This document shows, in pieces, positions 20,415-31,965 of a stretch of DNA of 64,000 nt (position 1 is the stretch's first letter; every line of letters starts with the position of its first letter). A program made the position numbers and the translations under genes. Under the pieces are notes generated by a model. The model was not told the DNA's origin. It did not search any database and worked only from the letters and a program-made list of their open reading frames with translations. Location of the stretch: the NCBI GenBank assembly GCA_012934845.2, contig WNNJ02001202.1, positions 1 through 64,000 on the forward strand. Reading direction: 5' to 3'. The DNA comes from Pomphorhynchus laevis. Taxonomy: Eukaryota; Acanthocephala; Palaeacanthocephala; Echinorhynchida; Pomphorhynchidae.

Positions 20415-21640
20415 ATACTGTTATTATTGAGTACAGGACAAAGCCGCAAATTGATGTTTAGTCTGTTTACTGTTGATATAAATAAAATAAAAATAAAAAA
20501 ACGAAATGCAGAATGTAATCAGCCGATTGGGTAGTTCAACACTGATTAATAGTTCGAGCTGTCATGAATCCACTTCCTTACTTGAAGTTTAAAATGTGAA
20601 TATCTGGTGGCACAAGTAACTTCCTCAGGTAGTGCATTCCAAATGTTGATTACACGATGGGAGTGTCTCATTATTCGAGGTAAATTTATAGAGGGTTAGG
20701 CGATGTCCACGACAATTTGTTGTTCTAAACTTTATAACATTTGTGGAATATCCTTCAAAGGATTTGACAACTGCCCACGTTGCCAAGAGATCAAGATACA
20801 GTAGTCTTTGTCTCATTGAAGATAAATCTAACAAGGATAACCTGTCATCATACGAATACGAATTATGAAAGTAAATTCGAGACCGGCGATGAAACACTTA
20901 TTCAAGATCGGTAATTTCGTTTTTAGCGCATAGAAAAACAGCTTGAATGCAATATTCAAGATGTGGACGAATCAAAGAACAATTAAAGAGTTTAAAGACA
21001 GAAGGATTCAATCTCGAGAAGCAATTATTGTTGCAATACAAGGCTCAAACTGCCTTACTGCGTCAAAGTCAGTATTCAAACGTGTTTTTAGTGTCTTGTG
21101 TATTATTACACCCAAATCATTTTGTTCAGACCCAATATTCAGAATCTTTCCTCCAATGTAGTAACCATGATCGATCCTAACGCTACCTAACCTCATACAT
21201 ACGCATTTATTAATATTAAACTTCATCTGAGTTTCTTCACTCCATTCATAAATGCGGTTAAAGCCGTTCTGCAGCAGTTTAGCATCCAGTTTACTATTTC
21301 TAGTGCACCATAGTTTTACATAATCGGCAAAGGTTAAGCATTGGTTTTGGATACGTAATAATAAGTCATTTAGAAATGTGATAAAAGGGAGAGGACCTAA
21401 TACAGTACACTCGGGGACTCCACAATTTACATATTTTGTAGTGGAAATGTGGTTCCCTACTCTAACTATGCAGAAACGTCGACTAAGGAATTCCCGGACC
21501 CAATTGCAGATGGTACAAGGAACACCATAGTAAGATAGCGATATAATTAGATATGAGTGCGAAACTCGATCAACTGCCTTTGAAAAATCTAAAAGATAAC
21601 GTCGACGCATTTACCTGAGCTAGTCGCCTCAGTCCACAAT
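20415..21640 (-). mobile_element. LINE A copy (c), RT, broken
   Basis: Minus-strand frame 21008-21610 (200 residues): LDFSKAVDRVSHSYLIISLS, FCIVRVGNHIS, CGVPECTVLGPLPF (Q to E in the GVPQG motif) and FADYVKLW in place of FADDLKLW, so the second catalytic Asp is lost. Frame 20625-20897 carries the C-terminal domain with NCRGHRLTLYKFTS. A frameshift or stop separates them. 5'-truncated near 21640; the 3' UTR runs to about 20415. Inactive. Confidence 0.85.
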
Positions 21641-22402
21641 TAACGGGCTGATAACATGTTAGTAAGACACGACCGCTTGGAACGAAAACCTGTTGTTTTA
21701 AAAAGTAAAATAAAATGAAAGACTGATATTTACCGAGGAAAAAGAACAAATAGGATCGTGTAATGGTTTATTTTGACCCCTATCGCACATTCCTTTAAAA
21801 CATTTATAGCATAAAATATTTTCTATCGGCATAACAAACATTAGAAATTCACATTAAAAATAAAAATTAGCTAGTTTAATCTCAAAAGTTAATAGAAGAA
21901 TAAAAATAATAAATTAAAATTAATTACAAGATCGTATAAATCAATAAAATAATCAACCTAGTAATAAAGTGCGGGTACTATGCGCTGTTCGAGTAATATT
22001 CATTCCAGTTTCCCATTATATTCAGTTTAAAAAACCACTTATTATTATTTTGAATAAAGTTTATATCGTACGTATCATTCCGAATACAAATGCACGATTT
22101 TATTTAATCAACTTTGACGGAAAATAGTAAAACCAATTTTAAAACTGCATATTGGAAGCTAAAATCATTTTGCCCGGCAATATCTACAAAATGATTAAAA
22201 ATTGATTATTGGAAATTGATTATTTCCCGTAACTTGTAAAATTGTAATAAATGTGTGATTTATCTGTTTTACTTGTAGGCGAAACAAACTCACATAGGCA
22301 ACTTTACATATGTATCAATATTATTGGAATCTAGAAAAAACCGATGTAAATGTAGTATAAAGTACGTTTTCTTTTAAGGTTAAGAAAAATAGTCCAGAAA
22401 TA
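21641..22402. other. Aminotransferase upstream region
   Basis: AT-rich with no repeat or frame recognised. It should include the promoter of the gene at 22403; no clear TATA box or initiator can be chosen among the many AT-rich words. Confidence 0.35.
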
Positions 22403-24118
22403 ATGGATTTATGTGGGGGTGTTGTACGTAAATTGAAATGCAGATACAAATCAGCATCGAAATGCAAGGTAGGCGAAGGATTATGTAAAACAATAAGAAA
22501 TGATATTGATCGAAATTCTGGAATTTTTTTTAGTCCATTCGGTGTGAAGAAAGTACATTATTGTGACTATACGGCATCCGGTAGACCACTTCTTTTCATT
22601 GAAAATTTCATTACAAAGCATATACTTCCAATGTATGGTATACCGTCGATTAACACAGCCGGATGTTTTATTAATATGCAGATGCAGAAGTTCATCAAAG
22701 ACTCCGAAGACATCGTAAGGAAATGCCTGAATGCTAGCTTTGAACTGTATTATATTATCTTTGTCGGTTCTGGATGTACTGGAGCCGTAAATTGCTTGAT
22801 CAGAATGCTTCAACTATCAAAATTACAAAGCCAATCAAACAGTTTGATAATTGTTAGTGCTTATGAACACCATTCTAATCTGCTGCCTTGGCGTGAGTCA
22901 GGTCTACCAATGGTTCGTCTTACCAGTCGGACTAGCGGGAAAGTAGATATACAAGAATTGAAAGCACATCTAGATAACGCGAAAGCCGAAGGAAAACGTT
23001 TAATAATATGCTCACTAACAGCTGCTAGCAACATTACAGGTATCGTGGCTGATTTTGATCCAGTTTGCGAAATTGTGCATAAATATGGTGGTTACGTTTT
23101 CTGGGATTATGCGACAGCCGCTCCATACATAGATATTGATATGGATCGGCCTGGTTTGGCTTACAAAGATGCTGTATTCTTATCTATGCATAAATTTGTA
23201 GGAGGACCAGGTTGTCCTGGCATTCTTGCAGTGAAGAAGTCTATACTTACCGAAAACATAACCCGGTCTGATGTTAATCCAATTAGCATTATCCGAACAG
23301 GTATGACATTTAGACTAAAAGATCTCATTGGAACTGAATACATACGAGCTCAAGAACGCAAAGCAGTGGAACTTGTAAAATCTCGTTTCGGTAAATCAAA
23401 AGTTGTGAATATTGTTGGCGATCTTAATGCTGAACATCGTCTTCCGATATTTGCTTTTCTGATAAAGCATATTCAATCTGGAAAACTAATACATCACAAC
23501 TTCGTTGGAAAATTGTTCAATGATCTGTTTGGAATCCAAACGAGGACAGGTTGCGTGTGTGCTGCTCCATATACACAAGATCTACTTAATGTGTTTGAAA
23601 AGATTCTTGCTTCTAAATTTACTGACTATCAAACACACCGTAGCAAAGATCGTGTTGGAACCACGGGTACCGCCAGTTGTCCAGCACAGGCCATCTCAAA
23701 GCCTGGTTTTTGCCGCTTAAATATATCATATTTTTTTAACAAAATACAATGCAAACACATAGTCGACGCTTTAGAATTTATCGGAAACCACGGATGGAAA
23801 TTTCTACCGCAGTATACATTTGATTCATTCAGCGGATCATGGAGACACCGAGATTTCGATAGAGACGATAATCCAATTGCAGAACTGATGACCTTGTGCA
23901 ATGCGGAAAAGGTGCAATCGTTAATATTAAGAAAGCGCTTAACTAAGTTTGAAGCTAAAAGACTATTAGAAAATGCATTTAATTATGCAAATGAAGCTGA
24001 ATTTAATTTAGAATCGGATTTGCTACCTATTGAAAACTCCAATTACAGTTGGTTTCTTACACCAAAACAAGCTGCCTCATATATGGCATGCCGTTCTGAA
24101 AGCAATTGGCATTTATGA
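22403..24118 (+). CDS. PLP-dependent class V aminotransferase / cysteine desulfurase-like protein
   Basis: Single-exon gene of 571 residues. Opening domain: FFSPFGVKKVHYCDYTASGR, the entry motif of a class V subfamily. Then GSGCTGAVNCLI (PLP phosphate loop), YEHHSNLLPW (His156/157, ring stacking), FWDYATAAPYIDID (Asp235, pyridine nitrogen) and FLSMHKFVGGPG with Lys264 as the likely Schiff-base lysine. So the PLP site looks complete. In relatives the segment before the phosphate loop normally reads YGNTHT; here it is YGIPSINTAGC, so the substrate side has changed. Whether it makes sulfane sulfur or acts on another amino acid cannot be told. The C-terminal 120 residues (from about RHRDFDRDDNPIAEL) are charged and helical. 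ATG context (ataATGg) is good. No organellar targeting peptide is obvious. Confidence 0.85.
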   Translation: MDLCGGVVRKLKCRYKSASKCKVGEGLCKTIRNDIDRNSGIFFSPFGVKKVHYCDYTASGRPLLFIENFITKHILPMYGIPSINTAGCFINMQMQKFIKDSEDIVRKCLNASFELYYIIFVGSGCTGAVNCLIRMLQLSKLQSQSNSLIIVSAYEHHSNLLPWRESGLPMVRLTSRTSGKVDIQELKAHLDNAKAEGKRLIICSLTAASNITGIVADFDPVCEIVHKYGGYVFWDYATAAPYIDIDMDRPGLAYKDAVFLSMHKFVGGPGCPGILAVKKSILTENITRSDVNPISIIRTGMTFRLKDLIGTEYIRAQERKAVELVKSRFGKSKVVNIVGDLNAEHRLPIFAFLIKHIQSGKLIHHNFVGKLFNDLFGIQTRTGCVCAAPYTQDLLNVFEKILASKFTDYQTHRSKDRVGTTGTASCPAQAISKPGFCRLNISYFFNKIQCKHIVDALEFIGNHGWKFLPQYTFDSFSGSWRHRDFDRDDNPIAELMTLCNAEKVQSLILRKRLTKFEAKRLLENAFNYANEAEFNLESDLLPIENSNYSWFLTPKQAASYMACRSESNWHL

Positions 24119-25254
24119 AAACATATGTTGAATGCAGATGAGGAGACATTTCATACATTTCGTTTAAATCTCATTTTGAACATTACGCTGACTGCATTGT
24201 TAACAGGAAGAACAAATTTGGATACAACTATCAAGAACAATTATAGAATGAGTAGTCATATTCTGCTACGAAAATAGCGACAAATAACTTTTCGTCAAAT
24301 CTGAACTGTTTCGATAAAATATTTAACTTAATTTATTGATTTGAATTAATACGCAATTTTACTAAAATTAAAAATTATGTTGCTTCCTTATTTAATAATT
24401 AGCAAAGCATTACAAACGAGATATTTAACATTTAAGTAAATTATTTTTCATTTCAAGTCAACGTTATCTAAATTACATCAGTTTGCAGCAATCAAAAATC
24501 ACAATTTTTTAAAATAATAAATAATTTTCATAAACAAATCAGAAAAAAATCTATAGCTGGTAAGTATAACCTGCCCACATGGGTTAGCCAATTTTACTAT
24601 TCTTCTATGTCCCCATGATGCAGTAGGCGTTTCCTCACTGTATCTCTAATCCTATTCTTTATTTAGCCAAAATGGTTCCCTTCGGTCCACGGTAGCTTCC
24701 GTAATTCGTCGGCCTATACATTGTATAGGCCTACCTCACATTTTAGTATCGATTGATCGCATCCACTTCTACTAAAAGCATATATGTAAAGCACTGTAAG
24801 ACTGTTATACTGTAACTGAAAGAACACTTTGGTAAATGAGTATCAGTTCTTCTATAGACCAGATACCTTGCATTTATAATTAATTATGGACTTGACATTT
24901 GTTATCTCAAAATTCATATATGGTTATATTAGATATTTATTTTCTAAATAACCATCTATTTTTTCGAATACGATATTACATATTATGGCAATATCAGGAG
25001 ATTATGGAAGTTATGTTTATGTGGTAATCTTTCCTAAAGTCAATTAATTTGTAAAGTTAGAAATTGGTGTTAGACAACTTTATTTCGGCATAACAGATTC
25101 AGAATGGATGCAGAAACTTCCAATTATGTAACAGTAATAATTAAGTTATTGAGATTATTTAATTTTATTGAATCGGAAATTCAAACAAAAGAAAATTGAA
25201 TTAATTTTAATTGAAATAAATTTATTTTCACAGAAAACTTGGAAAATCTTGAGA
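24119..25254. other. Aminotransferase 3' flank and intergenic DNA
   Basis: No gene seen. At 24711-24731 GGCCTATACA / TGTATAGGCC form a perfect 10-bp inverted repeat with a single centre base inside a less AT-rich segment (24570-24760), again suggesting a small RNA-derived repeat. Confidence 0.4.
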
Positions 25255-25345
25255 GTTAAAATAAATATAATTATTATTACTACAGGTCATAGCCATAAGG
25301 CTGTTTGACCGCTCACAAAAAAACAAATTAATACAAGAAAAAAAT
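25255..25345 (-). mobile_element. Solo LINE A 3' end
   Basis: Minus strand reads TGAGCGGTCAAACAGCCTTA, GCTATGACCTGTAGTAATAATAATTA, matching the 3' UTR of the LINE at 33790-33867 and its TAA tail. About 90 bp long, an extreme 5' truncation. Confidence 0.65.
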
Positions 25346-26076
25346 TAAAAAATATCATTAAGTATATATATCAGAACCATGGATACTGCAGCAACCACCA
25401 CTCGTTCTCATTTCGAATCCAGATCTTTATATTGGATATAAAGTACTGGGTTACATATTATATTATATATTTAAATATTATTTTTAAATATTCTTAATGC
25501 TAGATTTGTTCTGTTAAAGTATGTCAAATAAATTCAATTTCCATTTGCTTTGTGGATCACATTTCAATTAAATAAAATAAAAAAACAGCTAATTCAAGAT
25601 TTTAAGTCACCTCGAAATTAAAATTATACATTTTCAAAAATACTGTTATTTGCGTGAATTTATAAACTCCAAAAGTATAATTCTTTTATTAAATCAAATT
25701 ATTAAATTTATGGAAAATTTTAAGTATCTTCGCAATTATATGATTGCGTTCATTCAATCAGTATTTGAGTTTTGTAAAGTTTAACTTAAATTCGGGAAGA
25801 AGAAAATATATGATCGCTTTATAATGCCTGCAACTAAAAATAGTTCGACCAAAAATATCATCTTAATCACAAAAAAAATAATTTTATTTAGAGCAAATAA
25901 TAAAGTATGATGCTAGCTGTCTACTGTTTAGACGATATTCTTGTGATTGCTAGATATAAATAAAAAATAAAATCAACCACTCAAATACAATACTAGATAA
26001 TCTACTGGAATTTATCTCACCCAGTGGTATATCAGGATTATCGAAGTATTTTGTACCTGGTAATGATGTTGCAACC
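25346..26076. other. AT-rich DNA upstream of LINE (d)
   Basis: No gene seen. 25890-26076 may contain the 5' part of LINE (d), but no recognisable ORF1 zinc-finger sequence is left. Confidence 0.3.
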
Positions 26077-27010
26077 ATGACAATTTCCCCGGACACCGAT
26101 TCTAGATCTGATAAACGTGACCATGATAGACTTGTATTACCTGTAGCAAGAAGATATAATGCTCATATTTCAACGAATCCGTGTACTTCATGCGAGTGCA
26201 ACATTTCTAGTTACCCGGTATCCGATCGGTCGAACTTGAATAGGACATCCCATACTCACGCAAGAATTTTCTCGCCACATAGTCCCAACCGCTTTGTTAG
26301 ACAAAATAGTAACCCTGAGCTTGGATTGGAATCTAGCACTATTGCAATTGGACCTTGTGCTACAAGCACGATCTATCCAAGTGCAACAACACGATCTACA
26401 CGCGCTGATGCAACAACTTACCTAAACAAATCTACAACTACTGTCTCCCCGTTGAGTAGAGTCTCTCCTGCGGCAAGTTACCCGGGGCAGACACCTGACC
26501 GGCCCGCACGTTAGAATAACATAAAGTGGACGAGATCTAACCTAAACAGATTAAGATGTGTAATTTTCGCTAATATCAACGAGTCCAAATCCGTCATTTC
26601 TCAAAACCGTGTGAATGACGACGTTCTTTCAGTGAAAAATATCTTGTCTAGTATTTTTCTAGATGGAGAGAAACATTTAGCAGAATCCTTGGAGGTATTG
26701 GCCCTTCATAGAATAGGTAAAAAGTATGATAATGGTAGAAATAGACTGCTTCGATTGGTCTGTGCTTCAAATGATCAAGCTAATATTATCATTAGTAGAG
26801 CTTTTAGACTAATGGGTAATTCTGTGCGAATATATAAGGATCTATCGGTCGAAGAGCGCGAACAACTATCTCTCGCTAAAAAAAGAACTAAACGACAGGC
26901 GTCAACAAGGTGAAAATGATCTCTGTATCCGAAATTTTCAGGTGGTCCGACGACGTCCATTTGTACGTTGGGATAAGTTAGTCCTAAATACTCACGGTGT
27001 AGCGTCTTAG
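26077..27010 (+). mobile_element. LINE A copy (d), ORF1 region, broken
   Basis: First frame 26077-26514: a Ser/Thr/Pro-rich stretch typical of LINE ORF1 linkers. Second frame 26611-26913: an RRM-like block RLLRLVCASNDQANIIISRA followed by DLSVEEREQLSLAKK. After a frame change it continues to 27010 with RRQQGENDLCIRNFQVVRRRPFVRWDKL-like coding (read in pieces). The ER...ARxExRRxxGE...IRN...VRW order is the same as in ORF1 of LINE B, showing common ancestry. At least two breaks. Confidence 0.7.
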
Positions 27011-27078
27011 GTGACTTAATTTCATTCCATGGTGTCCTGCATGAGACTTAAAGAATAGTAGTAGACATCCCCTGAAAA

Positions 27079-28074
27079 TTGCATGTTCTAACGTTCGCAG
27101 CTTACTCTCTAAGTTTGATGAGTTTAGTTGTTATTTGTCACACAGCAATATGTCGATTTTTGCAATTACTGAAACTTGGCTACACAGTGGGATTAGTGAT
27201 GCTTGTGTTGCCATCCCAGGCTTCTCATTATTTAGAACATACCGACATGATAAATGTAGAGGTGGTGGAGTTGCCTTTTACGTCGCTAACAGAATTATCG
27301 TAAGAAACTCCATGTCATATTACGTCGGACGAATGGAGTTACTTTCTTTAATGATATAATCAGGTGACATCACCATGACCATTTGTGTATGCTATCGTGC
27401 TCCACGCTCATCTTGCTTAAAACCAAGTTTAATTGAGTATCTTACTGATCTCACAAAGTCGTCAAATTTTATCCTTCTTGGAGACTTCAATATTCCTAAT
27501 ATAACAGGGAATATCCCATTCGAATGTCATCAAGGTGGATGCCATTTGGATACCTAATTATGGAACTTTCTCGTTGATGATCTATCTCTTATACAACACG
27601 TAACTCAGGCAACCCGGTTTATGGGACATAGTTCTTCCTTGCTAGATTTAGTTTTTAGTAAATCTCTACTAGATGTCCATGAAATTCAATATGATCCTCC
27701 CATAGGTCTTAGTGACCATCTTGTCTTAAGTTTACTTCTAGTGCTCTTGTCAATGTATCCCCTGCCGAAACTAAACATCTGAAACGTAACTGGTACAAAG
27801 TGGATATTGATTTATTACGTACGCTCGCAATTAGAACGGGTCTTAACAATAGTGACATTACCCATGTTCGTGATTGAGATACGTTATCAGCTTACCTCAA
27901 ATATATCACAGACTGCGTCGCTCCATTGAAACCCTTACAAAACCTCGCTAAACGCAAGCCTGCTTGGTTGGACGATGAGGTAGTGGGACTTTTAAGAAAA
28001 CGGAATAAACTCTTTAAATCATCTCTGAATAATCAGGCACTTCGGTTAGAATATCTACAGTAAACTTGTGGCGG
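27079..28074 (+). mobile_element. LINE A copy (d), APE endonuclease region, broken
   Basis: Frames 27079-27303, 27135-27359 and 27375-27557 together show an APE-type endonuclease: SIFAITETWLHSGISDACVA (catalytic Glu in TETWL), RGGGVAFYVANR, ICVCYRAPRSS and ILLGDFNIPNI. Further on, LDLVF and SDHLV-like words are readable near 27645-27725. Several stops and frameshifts. Interrupted at 28074 by the B1 insertion, in the linker between endonuclease and RT; it continues at 31966. Confidence 0.8.
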
Positions 28075-28117
28075 GCCACCGTTCTACTGCGGATTCTGTG
28101 CGGCGAAACAAATCAAC

Positions 28118-29047
28118 TTGTTAATAAAACGATTAGAGCAATTGGAAATGGCATCGCAGCATGATCGAATTTCTCAAATTTCTGACAAATCTACTGAGAC
28201 AGTGAAGGAGTCGCAAAATGTATCGCAGCAAGATGGATTTTGTCCAGTTTATGATAAATCTACCGAGACAGTGACGGAGTCGCAAATTGTTACAACTAAT
28301 GTATATTCACTCCCCGATACCCCACGTCCCGTCCTTCCCGTCTCGTCTCTCAATATCTTGCATCCATCAATCAAAATCACCTCCACCAACCTCCACTATC
28401 CTTCCACTCATAACCTTTCATCACATCGCTTGCCACCCTCTTTATTATCATTATCATCTATGTCTCCAGTCGTCAAACCAAATCCCTCCAAATCATCAAC
28501 TGCCAGCTCTTCTATCGTGATCTCACCTACTCACGTCAGTCGTCTTCCTTTACGGAAGCGCTTTGCTTCTCGCGATCGTTGCGTCATTGTCACTAATATC
28601 ACGCCTTCTAACTCCTTATCTCCACAAGCACGTCTAGACCACGATGTTTCCGCCTTCAGATCCATCCTCTCGTCTATTGTCCCTGCGGGTAAACCTTCAT
28701 TTTTCAAGGACATTTCTCCTGTCGCATTTATCCGTCTAAACAAATCTTCTCAATCTAATCCTTCCCAGCCCCCTCTCCTAAAAATAGTTTTCAAGCATCG
28801 CTCTCACGCGTCTTCTGTCGTCTCTCAACGATTCAAACTCATGTCATCTTCAACCACTCGAATTTTCCCCGATCGCGCCCCTTCTGAAATCGCTCAAATC
28901 TCTTCAGCCCGCATCGAAAAACGCCGTCGCGAGGAAAACGGCGAAACCTCACTCTCAATCCGAAACATAGACGGAAATTTTCAAGTTGTCAACACCCGTC
29001 CAAAAATTCGATGGCGCTCCATCTCTCCTAAGTGTCTTCTCCACTAG
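28118..29047 (+). CDS. LINE B1 ORF1 protein (truncated)
   Basis: 309 codons with a Ser/Pro/Thr-rich middle and a C-terminal nucleic-acid-binding module: RCVIVTNITPS, DHDVSAFRSILSSIV, IRLNKSSQSNPSQPPLLKIV and IFPDRAPSEIAQ, then RIEKRRREENGETSLSIRNI and VVNTRPKIRWRSIS. The first third repeats KSTETVKESQ / KSTETVTESQ. In full-length relatives a PHD-like finger precedes it. The product would bind LINE RNA in a ribonucleoprotein particle. The frame overlaps ORF2 by about 16 bases, suggesting coupled (reinitiated) translation. Confidence 0.75.
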   Translation: MLIKRLEQLEMASQHDRISQISDKSTETVKESQNVSQQDGFCPVYDKSTETVTESQIVTTNVYSLPDTPRPVLPVSSLNILHPSIKITSTNLHYPSTHNLSSHRLPPSLLSLSSMSPVVKPNPSKSSTASSSIVISPTHVSRLPLRKRFASRDRCVIVTNITPSNSLSPQARLDHDVSAFRSILSSIVPAGKPSFFKDISPVAFIRLNKSSQSNPSQPPLLKIVFKHRSHASSVVSQRFKLMSSSTTRIFPDRAPSEIAQISSARIEKRRREENGETSLSIRNIDGNFQVVNTRPKIRWRSISPKCLLH

Positions 29048-31929
29048 AATCTTTTGCCACATCACACGGTTTCCGCCTCGGTCTCCTTAATACTAGATCT
29101 ATTCTCAATAAATCCGACCTTATCCTCAACCTATTAACCAAGCAATCCATCGAACTCCTCTGCCTCACCGAATCCTGGCACTCAGATTCCGACGACCTTT
29201 CCATTCACCGTCTGCTCTCTACCGGTTGCTCCCTAGTCGAATCCGCCCGCCCCCTCAGCTCATGCCCTTCTAAATTCTCTAATCATGGCGGCATCGTCGC
29301 ATTCGCGCGTCACCCCGCGTCTCTTCGCAAAATCAATCCCCCTTTCAGTCCTTGCTCTTTTGAATTGCTCACTTGTCGTTATTCTAACCCGATCACTCTA
29401 GATCTCGCCATTGTATACCGTCCTGGTTCATCAGCTCCTACTGCCTTATTTTTTACCGAACTCGGTGACCTCCTTTCTCATTGTGCTTTGTCCTCAATCC
29501 CTTCACTCGTTCTAGGCGACTTCAATATCCGCCTAGACCGCCCCTCTTCCACACATTCCATCCGGTTCATCAACATTCTATCCAACTACAATTACAAACT
29601 AATCTCCACTGCCCCCACATATACTTGGCGGGGCACTCGACATCATCGCTGTCCCCGATCATTTTGCTGCCCACACCTCACTGTCCATCTCTGATCCTGG
29701 TCTATCCGATCACTTTCTTATCACCCTTGATCTCACTCACAACCACACCCCTCCTCACACACCTACAATCCTACGTCGCCTTGGAGAAATCTTGATCTCT
29801 CCATTCTCCGCTCTGCCTTACTCAAATCGTCTCAATCATTACCCACAATAACATATTCATATCCTCACGATCTCGCCTTTCTTTTCGACTCTGAACTCAC
29901 ATCCGCTATCGATATTATCTTGCCCTTCGAGTCTCACCCACACCGTCGCTTGCACCGTGCCCCATGGTTTGACATCCAATGCCTACTCTCAAAGCGTCAA
30001 CTCCGCCATGCTTTTCGAGTATATCACCGCTCTCTCAGACGTAATTTCCACTCGATCACTCCGTCTTTCCGTGATTCCTATCTTGCTCTTCGCCGGTCTC
30101 ATCTCAACCTACTACGTACCAAATGCAACTCCTGGCAGCATGAAATCATCACTTCATTCAACTCTAAGACTCTCTGGCATACTTTTAACTCAGTCCTTGC
30201 TCGCTCCTCTTCGACGTGCAACATCAATGCCAATGATTATTCGTCATTTCTCCAGACTAAAGTATCTACGTTGCTCTCTCACCTTGGTCTCCATCCTATC
30301 CCACTCTGCCAGTCTAGCCTCATCCTTCCGGAACTCTTTCATCGTCTCCTTGTCTCACCTACAGAAGTATCATCTGTCCTTATGTCCTTGCCCAACAAAA
30401 CCTCACCTGCCGATCCCCTGCCTACTCACATATTAAAATCTATATGCTTATCGATATCCCTATTTCTCACAACCTTGTTTAACTCGTCCATCCGCAGTTG
30501 TATCTTCCCTTCACACTGGAAACCTGCAATCGTTCGTCCCCTCCTTGAGAAACAATCGCTCGACCCCTCCCTTCCTTCCAGCTATCGCCCCATTTCACTA
30601 CTCCCTACTCTTTCTAAGCTCTTAGAACGCATCATCTTAACACAGATCAACGCTTATCTCTCCTCATCCAATCTGTACCCTCCTATCCAATCCGCTTTCC
30701 GCTCTAATCACTCCACAGAAATCGCATGCATTAAAGGGGACAACAACTTACTCATTTCTCGAGAGAAGGCTCTATATAGTGTTCTCATCTCCATCGACCT
30801 CTCCTCCGCATTCGACATTGTCGACCACTCCGTCCTCCTTTCTCGCATTCGTTATGATAAGGGGCTTTCTTCCTCCTCCGTAGCATGGTTCGCCTCATAT
30901 CGATCCGACGGTTCCTTTCGCGTCTGTTCTAATTCATCATCCTCCCATCCCATCCCTATTTTTTGCGGGGTCCCACAAGGTTCAGTCCTAGGTCCCCTGC
31001 TTTTCTCTCTTCTGCTTGGCGATCTATCTCCGTTTATCAAACCTTACTCCTTTGAGATCATGCAATACGCCGATGACATTCTAATCTATGCTCATGCACC
31101 CGCACATCGCATTCACGATATCGGTATTTCTGCCGTTAACTGTCTTTCTTCTATCTACGAACGTCTCTCCAATCTCCATCTCGCTTTAAACCCCGAAATG
31201 TCCAAAATAATGTGGATCCTTCCCCGTAAACCAAACATATCTCCTCCCACTGTATATTTTGCCTCATCGATCATCCCCATAGTCCACAATCTCACTTTCT
31301 TAGGCTTCCATTTCGATGATCACCTTTCCCTTAAACCCTTCGTCCGTGACAAGGTCCGCTCATCTAACTTAATTCTCCGTGACATCCGCCGTATCCGCCC
31401 CCTTATCGACTTCCGTTCTTGTACGTCTCTTCTTTCATCGCTTCTTTTCCCTAAAATCGATTACTGCCTTAGCCTTTTCGCCAATTCTCCAAAATCCATC
31501 ATTCTACCCCTACAACGAATAATCAACACCGCCGTTCGAGTGCTCTTTCGTCTCCGTCGCTTCGACCACACATCCACATATTTTGCCCAACTCTCTTGGC
31601 CCACCATCTACATCCGCATCAAACTCCGCCTTCTTCTCGTTACCTTTCGTCTCATCACTGTCGGCTCCCCATCGTTCATCAACCTTCCTTTCTTAGACGA
31701 TTCTCGCCCCAACTCGCTATCGCTTCGTTCCTGTCATACCTTCTTACTCCACGTTCCTAATTACTCCAACAACTACGGTCTCCGATCCTTCCTCGTCGCC
31801 GCCTCACTCGCCTGGAATCAACTCCCTCTCGACGTCCGCCGCGCCCCTCCTTTATCACATTCAAACACCTCCTCCGTTCACACCTTCTCGACACCTGATT
31901 CACAGTCTTGTCTTTTTGTGGTCATGTAA
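29032..31929 (+). CDS. LINE B1 ORF2 (endonuclease + RT), frameshifted
   Basis: 29032-29694 encodes the start of the APE endonuclease: LGLLNTRSILNKSDLILNLL, LCLTESWHSDSDD, GGIVAFARHP, LVLGDFNIRLD. A frame change near 29640 and a further break before 29920 separate it from the 669-codon frame 29920-31929. This has LPNKTSPADPLPTHILKS, YRPISLLPTLSKLLERII, SIDLSSAFDIVDHSVLLS, GVPQGSVLGPLLFSLLLGDL, QYADDILIYAH (catalytic DD) and LNPEMSKIMWILPR, then the C-terminal domain FRLRRFDHTSTYFAQLSWP. L2/CR1-type RT. Two breaks make it inactive as it stands. Confidence 0.85.
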
Positions 31930-31965
31930 TTTGCCACGTTAAAATAAATCCTTTTTTACAGTATT

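Larger units (their letters stand above)
28075..31965 (+). mobile_element. LINE B1, nested insertion of 3.9 kb
   Basis: Inserted in LINE (d): TACAGTA is present just before the insertion (28068-28074) and again at its 3' end (31961-31971 region), a 7-bp target-site duplication. The copy starts inside the ORF1 PHD finger (FYCGFCAA readable at 28093-28116), so it is 5'-truncated, and ends with TTTGCCACGTTAAAATAAAT. It carries most of ORF1, the endonuclease, RT and C-terminal domain. Compared with other copies the 3' UTR hairpin is cleanly missing. Confidence 0.9.
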
